6,087 nt of DNA from a bacterium. GTDB lineage: Bacteria; Ratteibacteria; UBA8468; B48-G9; JAFGKM01. Made by a program: the position numbers and the translations under genes. Positions 1 through 5,947 of the stretch are shown piece after piece. The notes beneath the pieces were generated by a model. It searched no databases. It was not told the DNA's origin and saw nothing but the letters and a program-made list of their open reading frames with translations. The stretch is taken from contig JAGHCG010000025.1 of NCBI GenBank assembly GCA_021160565.1, forward strand, positions 1-6,087. The letters run 5' to 3'. Position 1 is the first letter of the stretch; each line of letters begins with the position of its first letter.

Positions 1-1
1 A

Positions 2-160
2 AAAATTTCTTCTTTTTCAATTTTTTTCTCTTGGAAGAGGGGAGAGATATGGCAGGCGTTTGGAGTTGTTTTAATTGGTGGATTTTTACTCTCCTGGGTT
101 GTTACTCTTATCCTCGTTCCTGTAATATATCTTATAATGAACTCTCCCGGAAAGAGTTAA
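2..160 (+). CDS. RND-family efflux transporter, C-terminal end only (partial)
   Basis: This is the last 52 codons of a gene that begins before the window, ending with TAA at 158-160. The translation contains GEIWQAFGVVLIGG followed by FLLSWVVTLILVPVIYLIMN. It matches the final transmembrane helix of AcrB/CzcA/MdtB-type RND pumps, which typically reads like GG-LxSTxxTLxxVPVLY. Such proteins are inner-membrane proton-driven exporters of drugs, metals or other compounds, usually paired with a periplasmic adaptor and an outer-membrane channel. The short hydrophilic tail after the helix is normal. The substrate cannot be told from this fragment. hisB follows 48 bases after the stop on the same strand, so some read-through is possible, though the two functions are unrelated. 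The call rests on one helix and its flanks. Confidence 0.7.
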   Translation, partial: KISSFSIFFSWKRGEIWQAFGVVLIGGFLLSWVVTLILVPVIYLIMNSPGKS

Positions 161-175
161 AGAAAATAAGAATTT

Positions 176-202
176 TTGAAAAAGAAAAAAATGAAGTAAA
201 AT
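176..202 (+). promoter_or_regulatory. Possible promoter just ahead of hisB
   Basis: TTGAAA at 176-181 and TAAAAT at 197-202 resemble sigma70-type -35 and -10 boxes, but the spacer is only 15 bases. The -10 box ends six bases before the hisB ATG, so transcription from it would start at or next to the start codon and give a leaderless message. No Shine-Dalgarno sequence is visible, which fits that reading. Such boxes arise by chance in sequence this AT-rich, so the support is weak. Confidence 0.25.
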
Positions 203-208
203 AAAAAT

Positions 209-793
209 ATGGAAAGAAAAGCAGAATATGAAAGAAAAACAAAAGAAACAGAGATAAAAATAGAAGTGAATCTTGATGGAAAAGGGGATTATTCTATTAC
301 CACTGGAATTGGTTTTTTAAATCATATGATGGAACTTTTTTCAAAATTTTCTGGAATTGATTTAAAAGTGGATGCAAAGGGAGATATAGAAGTCGATACT
401 CATCATCTTATTGAGGATACGGGAATATGTCTTGGTGAAGTTATTAAAAAAGCACTTGGAGATAAAAAAGGGATAAAAAGGTATGGTTTTTCTTCTATTC
501 CAATGGATGAAACACTTATTCAGATTTCCCTTGATATTTCAGGAAGACCCTTTTTAATTTTTAATGTACCTCTCATAAAAGGAAGAGAAGGAAGTTTTGA
601 AGTGGAAGATACAAAAGAATTTTTAAAAGGATTTACCAACCATCTTGGTCTTACATTACATGTGAATTTTATTTATGGAAATAATTTACATCATATAAAT
701 GAAGCAATTTTTAAAGGACTTGGAATTGCAATAAAAGAAGCAGTAAAAATAGAAGGAGAAAATTTACCATCAACAAAAGGTAAAATAGATTAA
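209..793 (+). CDS. hisB: Imidazoleglycerol-phosphate dehydratase (HisB)
   Basis: HisB dehydrates imidazole glycerol phosphate to imidazole acetol phosphate in histidine biosynthesis, in the cytoplasm. At 194 residues it has the usual length of the monofunctional enzyme and lacks the phosphatase domain of E. coli HisB. All family signatures are visible: GIGFLNHMM (residues 33-41), DTHHLIEDTGICLG (63-76, with metal-binding His65, His66 and Glu69), PMDE (98-101), TNHLGLTLHV with His145, and HHINEAIFKGLG (161-172, with His161, His162 and Glu165). The C-terminus carries the typical PSTKG (187-191). The enzyme family uses manganese and forms a 24-mer. The start at 209 aligns with the normal N-terminus, although no clear ribosome binding site precedes it. 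No other his gene is in the window, so it lies outside a his operon here. It is followed after two bases by an unrelated membrane-protein gene. Confidence 0.97.
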   Translation: MERKAEYERKTKETEIKIEVNLDGKGDYSITTGIGFLNHMMELFSKFSGIDLKVDAKGDIEVDTHHLIEDTGICLGEVIKKALGDKKGIKRYGFSSIPMDETLIQISLDISGRPFLIFNVPLIKGREGSFEVEDTKEFLKGFTNHLGLTLHVNFIYGNNLHHINEAIFKGLGIAIKEAVKIEGENLPSTKGKID

Positions 794-795
794 AA

Positions 796-1122
796 ATGGA
801 AAGAAAAGATTTACCAAATCCAAGAATGGCAGCTTTACTTTCTTTTGTGGTGAATGGACTTGGACAGATATATAATGGAGAGATTAAAAAGGGATTGTGG
901 TTAATATTCCTCTCAGGGACCATGCTTTTGAGTTTAATTCTTGGAGCAATTTTTATCTTCTGGTTCCTTTTCAAAAATTTTTCTCCGGTTTCTTTATTAA
1001 TCTGGGGAATAATTCTCTTTTTCGTAGGGTTAACCGGAATTATAATGACAGGTATTTACAGTATAAGTGATGCTTACAACACTGCAAAGAAAATGAGAGA
1101 AAATGAAGAAATTACTCAATAA
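796..1122 (+). CDS. Small membrane protein with TM2-like motif
   Basis: This 108-residue protein begins with NPRMAALLSFVVNGLGQIYNGEIKKG split across residues 8-33: a proline-preceded hydrophobic stretch, then GLGQIYNGEIKKG (21-33). That is the signature of the small TM2-domain and related three-helix membrane proteins. Two long hydrophobic segments follow, about residues 34-58 and 66-90, and then SISDAYNTAKKM, a DAYxxA tail common in this group. The C-terminus is charged and likely cytoplasmic. The molecular function of such proteins is not known. The ATG lies two bases after the hisB stop, and the 3' end overlaps the recombinase gene by 20 bases, so translation of the three genes is probably coupled. 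The first 13 bases are identical to those of hisB. Confidence 0.8.
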   Translation: MERKDLPNPRMAALLSFVVNGLGQIYNGEIKKGLWLIFLSGTMLLSLILGAIFIFWFLFKNFSPVSLLIWGIILFFVGLTGIIMTGIYSISDAYNTAKKMRENEEITQ

Positions 1123-1978
1123 GTTTCTTGAATATCTCACCCATCAGAAAAATTATTCATATCACACATTAAAGTCATACAGAGAGGATATTGAACAGTT
1201 CATTGATTTTTTAAAAAAGAAAAAAATCTCTTCTTTTGAAAAAGTTGATTATTACACCTTTCTTGAGTTTCTCTCTTTTCTTAAAAATGAAAATTATTCA
1301 GAAACCACAATTTCAAGAAAAGTTGCATCTATCAAATCATTCTTTAAATTTTTAACAGGAAGGAATTTTATAAATTCAAATCCAGCACTTCTCATTTCTT
1401 CACCCAAAACACCAGAAAGACTTCCTGAATTTCTATCAGTTGAAGAGGTTGAAAAAATTCTTAATATTCCTGCTGGGAAAAACTGGACTTCTCTCAGAGA
1501 TAAAGCAATTTTAGAACTTCTTTATTCAACAGGCATAAGAGTTGGGGAACTTGTATCTCTTGAAATTAGAGATATAAATTTTATTGAAGAAATTATAAAA
1601 GTGAGAGGAAAAGGGAAAAAGGAAAGAATAGTTCCGGTTGGTAAACCTGCTTTAAATGCTCTAATAGATTATATTGAAAAAAGACCAAATAAAAAAGAGA
1701 AGAAGCTCTTTCTCAATAAATATGGAAAACCATTAACAGAAAGAAGTGTGGAGAGAATTATAGAAAAATACAGAAAAATTTCAGGAATAGATAAAAAAAT
1801 TACTCCCCATACTTTCAGACACTCTTTTGCAACCCATATGCTTGATAGAGGAGCAGATTTAAGAACTGTACAGGAATTACTCGGACATGAAAGAATAACA
1901 ACCACTCAGATTTATACTCATCTTACAGTGGAAAAACTGAAGGAGTTTTATAATAAAACCCATCCCCGTGCCCACTGA
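1103..1978 (+). CDS. xerC: Tyrosine recombinase of the XerC/XerD type
   Basis: At 291 residues this matches the usual length of XerC/XerD, which resolve chromosome dimers at the dif site at division. The N-terminal core-binding domain spans about residues 1-95 (SYHTLKSYREDIEQFIDFL and the SRKVASIKSFFKFL helix are typical). The catalytic domain spans about 105-285 and has every expected active-site residue: Arg146 in STGIRVGEL, Lys170 in RGKGKKER, His236 and Arg239 in HTFRHSFATHML, His262 in LLGHERITTTQIYTH, and nucleophile Tyr271. The protein looks fully active. The start at 1103 gives the standard N-terminus, lies 20 bases inside the preceding gene, and has a purine-rich GAGAG just upstream. 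XerC and XerD cannot be separated by eye. It could also be a single Xer acting alone, so the symbol is provisional. A chromosomal housekeeping role fits better than a phage integrase, since no att site or phage gene is nearby. Confidence 0.92.
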   Translation: MKKLLNKFLEYLTHQKNYSYHTLKSYREDIEQFIDFLKKKKISSFEKVDYYTFLEFLSFLKNENYSETTISRKVASIKSFFKFLTGRNFINSNPALLISSPKTPERLPEFLSVEEVEKILNIPAGKNWTSLRDKAILELLYSTGIRVGELVSLEIRDINFIEEIIKVRGKGKKERIVPVGKPALNALIDYIEKRPNKKEKKLFLNKYGKPLTERSVERIIEKYRKISGIDKKITPHTFRHSFATHMLDRGADLRTVQELLGHERITTTQIYTHLTVEKLKEFYNKTHPRAH

Positions 1979-1979
1979 C

Positions 1980-2024
1980 CTTCTAACCGCGAGGGTTAAA
2001 CTCCCGCGGTTAGAAGTTTTTCTT
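1980..2024 (+). terminator. Intrinsic terminator after the recombinase gene
   Basis: A perfect 12-base-pair stem, CTTCTAACCGCG at 1980-1991 with its complement at 2005-2016, encloses a 13-base loop that can pair a little further past one mismatch. The 3' arm runs directly into TTTTTCTT (2017-2024). It begins two bases after the recombinase stop codon, so it would end the hisB cluster transcript. The tract of T lies only on the + side, so it should work in one direction. Its GC content stands out sharply from the surroundings. Confidence 0.9.
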
Positions 2025-2052
2025 GTATAATACATTCATGAAAGTTTATCCT

Positions 2053-2258
2053 TATATGAGCAAATTGAGGTATAGGAGCATTTATGCTTTCAAAGACAAG
2101 GATATGTTTTGGAGTATTTGATAAATGGTCCTCATTCCTTATAATATGGGTTATCTTCATAAGATAGTCATCAATACAGATAGCACAATTAAAGGTGGGT
2201 GTTCGATCTCCTTTTCAGAGACTTTAAGTCTTATAACAGGTTTTCTTCCTTCCCTTTC
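2053..2258 (-). pseudogene. gltX: Relic of glutamyl-tRNA synthetase (gltX), frameshifted and internally deleted
   Basis: Reading the minus strand downward from 2258, one frame gives [17 protein letters not shown] (to 2208). This matches the segment of GluRS that precedes its D-x-x-x-G loop (typically GRKPVIRFKVP). A different frame then gives [15 protein letters not shown] (2211-2167), [20 protein letters not shown] (2166-2107), and a tail ending PIPQFAHI (2053). This matches the GluRS stretch that reads like [36 protein letters not shown], up to PxFAHIPLI. Between the two blocks the family normally has roughly 25-30 more residues, so this relic has lost about 80 bases and its reading frame. 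The HIGH and KMSKS motifs and the anticodon-binding half are absent. It cannot encode a working enzyme, and an intact gltX must exist elsewhere. The relic lies between the recombinase terminator and the acetyltransferase stop codon, on the acetyltransferase strand. Confidence 0.85.
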
Positions 2259-2264
2259 ATAATT

Positions 2265-3212
2265 TTATGCATAATTAAGTCCATACATGGGAAAAGGCAT
2301 AGGTAATTTATCTCTCCATTCTTTTGGAAGAAGATTTTTCAAATTTTTCTTTATACTGTCAGATAAATTATGATGATTGATTAAAAGAAATGTAGCCATT
2401 TCCTTAATTTCTTTTGCTTTCCCCAAGTAATCTATTAATTCTTTATCCCATATAGGTACAAAAATCCTTCTTTTACCCTTTAAACTTTTCCAAGCAGTTA
2501 TCAGTAATTTTCTGTCCCCAGCAAATTCCCTTTTATACCCAATAATAATACCATCTTTGGTTTTACCTTCAGCCCAATAGGCAGAAATTTCGCCATTTTT
2601 AATTATCACATATATTCTACTTTCAGCTCCCATTACCTTTTTCCTGAATTCTCCATTATATAAGGAAAATAAAGAAGAAAAGTTCTTCTTTCTGATAAAT
2701 CTTATTTTTTCTTTCTTATATATATTCATACAGGACTCATAAAATTCCTTCTTATATCTTACAACTTTAAAATTTAAACTTTTCTTTTCTCCATCTATCT
2801 CATAATAATAAAAAGGAATACCAACTGCTCCTAATCTTCTGTATAATCCTCTACCTCCTGAAATCATAAAGCAAATTAAGTTGTTCCTTTTCGCCTTTTT
2901 TATTGCCTCCTGAAGAAGGCTTGTAGCATATCCTCTTCCTCTATAATCAGGATGAGTACATACATTTCCGATATTACCAATCTTGATGCGATAACTATCT
3001 ATCTCTACTTCTTCTTCAATCAGACCCACCAATGAAACGATGCGATTATCCTCTTTAACCACAAATAAATTCCCACTTTTTACATTTTCTTCTGCCCACA
3101 TCAAAGGTGTTTCTATTCCCATACTCTTTTCTTTAGGTCTAAAAACAAGATCAGCCAGAGAGATAACCGCTGGCAAATCCTTTAATTTAGCCGATGTTAT
3201 TTTTATACTCAT
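2265..3212 (-). CDS. GNAT-family N-acetyltransferase, two-part protein
   Basis: The N-terminal half, about residues 1-140 of 315, is a GNAT domain. ITSAKLKDLPAVISL gives the usual first strand and helix, and GNIGNVCTHPDYRGRGYATSLL (about residues 79-100, in two pieces) contains the acetyl-CoA pyrophosphate-binding RGRGYA at 91-96. SGGRGLYRRLGA (108-119) is the typical GxxxxYxxxGF-like segment near the end of the fold. GNAT enzymes move the acetyl group from acetyl-CoA to an amine; the acceptor is not apparent. Residues about 140-315 form a second region that I cannot assign, ending MPFPMYGLNYA. It may be a second, degenerate GNAT-like fold, as in some long family members. The start at 3212 is preferred over an in-frame ATG at 3242, because the ten extra residues are unlike the family and their codons overlap a good promoter. 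No ribosome binding site is clear. The gene is convergent with the recombinase gene and divergent from the fusion gene. Confidence 0.85.
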   Translation of the reverse strand: MSIKITSAKLKDLPAVISLADLVFRPKEKSMGIETPLMWAEENVKSGNLFVVKEDNRIVSLVGLIEEEVEIDSYRIKIGNIGNVCTHPDYRGRGYATSLLQEAIKKAKRNNLICFMISGGRGLYRRLGAVGIPFYYYEIDGEKKSLNFKVVRYKKEFYESCMNIYKKEKIRFIRKKNFSSLFSLYNGEFRKKVMGAESRIYVIIKNGEISAYWAEGKTKDGIIIGYKREFAGDRKLLITAWKSLKGKRRIFVPIWDKELIDYLGKAKEIKEMATFLLINHHNLSDSIKKNLKNLLPKEWRDKLPMPFPMYGLNYA

Positions 3213-3221
3213 CTCGTTATT

Positions 3222-3250
3222 AATATACCAGAATGATAACATATTATCAA
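3222..3250 (-). promoter_or_regulatory. Promoter of the acetyltransferase gene
   Basis: On the minus strand, TTGATA (3250-3245) and TATATT (3227-3222) are separated by exactly 17 bases, close to the sigma70 consensus. Only nine bases lie between the -10 box and the ATG at 3212, so the message would carry a leader of about two to four bases. That agrees with the absence of a Shine-Dalgarno sequence and argues against the upstream in-frame ATG at 3242, which sits between the two boxes. The spacing and box quality make this the best promoter candidate in the window. Confidence 0.55.
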
Positions 3251-3570
3251 GAAGAAAAAGGGAATTTGCATAAGTTTATTCAGAAATGGAAGAAATCAGG
3301 AAATACTTTTCTAAAATCTTCCATCATCAAATACTTTTTCAATTCAAAAAATATGTTATTTGAGCAGTTTTTTCTTAATTTTCCAGAATCTCCTAAAAAA
3401 ACCATATTAAAAACTCACCTGCTTTTCATTTAAAGAGAGAGAAAGTTCATAAAGTTTGTGTTTATTCTCTTTCAAAACTGGAATTGTATCAAGCATATTG
3501 TTTTACAGAAAACCCCCATTTCTCACAATAAATTTTCATCTTTCTTACTGTTTCTTTCTTCATCGGTAAA

Positions 3571-3579
3571 TGTTAAAAT
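3571..3579 (+). promoter_or_regulatory. Possible extended -10 promoter element for the fusion gene
   Basis: TGTTAAAAT at 3571-3579 fits an extended -10 element (TGn followed by a TATAAT-like hexamer). The matching -35 position, 3551-3556, holds TTTCTT, a poor box. Transcription from here would start near 3586, giving a leader of about 16 bases before the ATG at 3602. This also supports the shorter start of the fusion protein, since a message starting here could not use the GTG at 3458. Chance matches are common in such AT-rich sequence. Confidence 0.3.
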
Positions 3580-3601
3580 AAGAGAGAAAAAAGTCAATAA
3601 A

Positions 3602-5947
3602 ATGAGAGAATATAACAGTTTTTCCAGAGTTGAAGAAATTGCAAGAGAAAGATTTGGTTTGTACTGGGAATATCCTTTTCAGAGGACAAAATTCCTTATT
3701 GTCCCTGATTTTCCAACTCTTGGTAAAATTGTCGCATTAAGATTTATAGAGTGGCTCCAGTTAAATCCAGAAGGAGTTGTTTCTCTTCCAACAGGAAAAA
3801 CCCCTGAATATTTCATAGAATGGACTTCTTATTTTCTTACCAACTGGAATAAAAAGCATGTAAAGAGAGAACTTGAAAAATGGGGAATAGACATAGAAAG
3901 AAAACCAGATATGAAAAATTATTATTTTGTCCAGATGGATGAATTTTACCCGATGAACCCGAAGAGAGAAAACAGTTTTGTCTACTATATAAAGAAGTAT
4001 TACCTGAAAGGCTTTGGATTTGACCCGAAAAAAATGATTTTGATGGAAACATTCAGAAGCAGGGCTATTTCAGAAAAAAATTTATATCATATTTTCCCGG
4101 ATGGAAAGGTCGATCTTTCTTTAAGATACAGGAAACCGAAAAACCAGTTAGAAGAATTACAGCAGAAAGCAATATATGATATAGATAGATTTGCTGCTGA
4201 ATATGAAGAGAAAATAGAAAAACTGGGAGGAATTGGCTTTTTTCTCGGAGGTATAGGACCTGATGGACATATTGCATTCAATATAAGAGGCTCTGACCAT
4301 AATTCAACCACAAGAGTTCTCAATATAAATTATGAAACTGCAGCTGCAAGTTCAGTTGACCTTGGTGGAATAGAAGTTGCAAGAAATAAAGCGGTTATAA
4401 CAATAGGACTTAAAACAATCACTCAGAATCCTACCACAACAGCAATTATTTTTGCAAGTGGAGAAAGCAAAGCAAAAGTTGTAAAAGACAGTATTGAAAA
4501 CGAACCTGATATTCTTTATCCTGCTACTGCCTTACATAAACTTTCTGCTGCAAGATTTTATCTCACAAAGGGAGCATCTTCACTTCTAACAGGAGTACGA
4601 ATTGAAAAATTAAAAAATTATGAAAAAGTTCCTGAGGAGGAAATCGCGAGAATTTTCATTGATATTGCGAACAAAAAGAAAAAAAGGCTGAAAGAACTTA
4701 CAAAATCAGATTTGAAGAATAATATATTCGGAAAAATTCTTGTTGATAAAAAAATACATGTAGAAAAAGAAAAAAATAGAATATCGTCGGAAATTGTAGA
4801 AAAAATCAGAAAAGGAACAGAGGTTATAAAAGGAGTAAAAATTCTTCATACAGCTCCCCATCATGATGATATAATGCTTGGATATCTCCCTTTCATTCTC
4901 CATCTTGTAAGAGTTCCGGAAAATCGTCATTTTTTTGCCACCTTTACAAGCGGATTTACTTCTGTTTCAAACCATTATACTTTAAGAATGATAAACGTGG
5001 TGGAAGAATTCCTTGAGAAAGGACTCTTAGACAGTTTACTGAAAGAAAAAGATTACTTTAATCCCAAAAATCTCACTGGAAGAAACAGAGATATCTTTCA
5101 ATATCTTGATGGAGTTGCTGCACAGAGTGATGAAATGAAAAAAGAAGCAGAGGCAAGAAGAATGTTAAGGAATATAGTTGAAATTACAGGGAGTAGCGAT
5201 ATAGGAAAAGTGAAAAAAGAAATAAAAAGGTTAAAACTCTATCTTTTAAGAACATATCCTGGGAAAAAGGATATACCTGAAATCCAGAAATTAAAAGGTA
5301 TGATTAGGGAATGGGAGGAAGAACTTTTATGGGCTCATCTTGGTTTTAATTGCAACCATATTTTCCATCTGCGACTTGGATTTTATACAGGTGATATTTT
5401 CACTCCAGCTCCTGAATATACCAGAGATATAAAACCTGTTATAACCCTTTTAGAGAGAATTTCCCCGGATATAATAACAGTGGCTTTCGACCCTGAAGGA
5501 ACAGGACCTGATACTCACTATAAAGTTTTACAGATTGTTGCTGAGAGTTTGAGAGAATATTTGAAGAAACACAAAAATAAAAATTTAAAAATATGGGGAT
5601 ATAGAAATGTATGGTTCAGATTTCACCCAGCAGATGCCAATATTTATGTACCTGTTTCAATGAATTCAATAGCAATATTGAAAAGTGCATTTGATATATG
5701 TTTTGGTTCTCAAAGAAGTGCTTCTTTCCCGAGTTATGAATATGATGGACCTTTTTCTGAACTTGCAGTTAAAATAATGGTTGAGCAGTACTCTGTAATA
5801 AAAAACATTATTGGAAGAGATTTCTTCTATTCCAATCCAGTTCCCCGTCTTAGAGCTACAAGAGGCATGGTTTTTATAAAAGAGATGAACCCTGAAGAAC
5901 TCCTTGAAGAGGCAGAAGAACTAAAAAAACTCATGGAAACTCTCTAA
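3602..5947 (+). CDS. Fusion of glucosamine-6-phosphate deaminase (NagB) and PIG-L/LmbE deacetylase domains
   Basis: This 781-residue cytoplasmic protein has two enzyme domains. Residues about 25-330 are NagB-like: LPTGKTP (62-68, E. coli LPTGGTP), QMDEF (111-115, with Asp113 matching catalytic Asp72), GGIGPDGHIAFN (216-227, with Asp221 and His223 matching Asp141 and His143), AVITIGLKTI and SGESKAK. NagB converts glucosamine 6-phosphate to fructose 6-phosphate and ammonia. The position of its Glu148 is Ile228 here. After a charged linker (about 330-410), residues about 412-760 are PIG-L-like. APHHDDIMLG gives His420, Asp422 and Asp423, and GPDTHYKVL gives His639, the expected zinc ligands and base of N-acetylglucosamine deacetylases. 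A helical, Lys/Glu-rich insert lies at about 505-577. The same domain order is known in large Bacteroidota proteins annotated as NagB. The start at 3602 is preferred: the in-frame extension to GTG 3458 adds 48 residues with no family likeness. Deacetylation coupled to deamination of an amino sugar is inferred; the true substrate is open. Confidence 0.88.
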   Translation: MREYNSFSRVEEIARERFGLYWEYPFQRTKFLIVPDFPTLGKIVALRFIEWLQLNPEGVVSLPTGKTPEYFIEWTSYFLTNWNKKHVKRELEKWGIDIERKPDMKNYYFVQMDEFYPMNPKRENSFVYYIKKYYLKGFGFDPKKMILMETFRSRAISEKNLYHIFPDGKVDLSLRYRKPKNQLEELQQKAIYDIDRFAAEYEEKIEKLGGIGFFLGGIGPDGHIAFNIRGSDHNSTTRVLNINYETAAASSVDLGGIEVARNKAVITIGLKTITQNPTTTAIIFASGESKAKVVKDSIENEPDILYPATALHKLSAARFYLTKGASSLLTGVRIEKLKNYEKVPEEEIARIFIDIANKKKKRLKELTKSDLKNNIFGKILVDKKIHVEKEKNRISSEIVEKIRKGTEVIKGVKILHTAPHHDDIMLGYLPFILHLVRVPENRHFFATFTSGFTSVSNHYTLRMINVVEEFLEKGLLDSLLKEKDYFNPKNLTGRNRDIFQYLDGVAAQSDEMKKEAEARRMLRNIVEITGSSDIGKVKKEIKRLKLYLLRTYPGKKDIPEIQKLKGMIREWEEELLWAHLGFNCNHIFHLRLGFYTGDIFTPAPEYTRDIKPVITLLERISPDIITVAFDPEGTGPDTHYKVLQIVAESLREYLKKHKNKNLKIWGYRNVWFRFHPADANIYVPVSMNSIAILKSAFDICFGSQRSASFPSYEYDGPFSELAVKIMVEQYSVIKNIIGRDFFYSNPVPRLRATRGMVFIKEMNPEELLEEAEELKKLMETL

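Larger units (their letters stand above)
3213..3601. other. Divergent intergenic spacer, no supportable gene
   Basis: This stretch lies between the divergent starts of the acetyltransferase and the NagB-PIG-L fusion. It is very AT-rich and presumably carries both promoters. Several short frames cross it, but none is convincing. A 66-codon + frame at 3233-3433 has no recognisable motif and starts inside the acetyltransferase promoter. Two small minus-strand frames (3407-3496, 29 residues ending LSLNEKQVSF; 3280-3405, 41 residues starting MVFLGDSGKL) look somewhat protein-like in adjacent frames. They might be worn remains of one gene, but I cannot name it. The decamer AAATACTTTT occurs twice, near 3300 and 3329. 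No terminator or riboswitch was recognised. Confidence 0.5.

Noticed and set aside
711..974. An 87-codon minus-strand frame opposite hisB and the TM2-like gene
   Set aside because: It is the antisense of two well-supported genes and shows no family features of its own.
1979..2060. A dif-like Xer recombination site next to the recombinase gene
   Set aside because: The hairpin and the TATAATACATT stretch do not resemble the paired XerC and XerD arms of known dif sites around a six-base centre.
2026..2121. TATAAT at 2026-2031 followed by ATG at 2038 and a 27-codon + frame
   Set aside because: The -35 position falls in the GC-rich terminator stem and does not match, and the stretch is better explained as the opposite strand of the gltX relic.
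3233..3433. A 66-codon + strand open frame in the divergent spacer
   Set aside because: It has no motif, no ribosome binding site, and begins inside the acetyltransferase promoter; its composition fits AT-rich noncoding sequence.
3429..3475. Inverted repeat AAAGAGA ... TCTCTTT as a hairpin
   Set aside because: Seven pairs across a loop of over 20 bases with no T tract is too weak for a terminator or an operator claim.
3458..3601. A 48-codon in-frame extension of the fusion protein beginning at GTG 3458
   Set aside because: The extra residues are low in complexity, have no NagB likeness, and run through the likely promoter; the ATG at 3602 starts just before family-like sequence.
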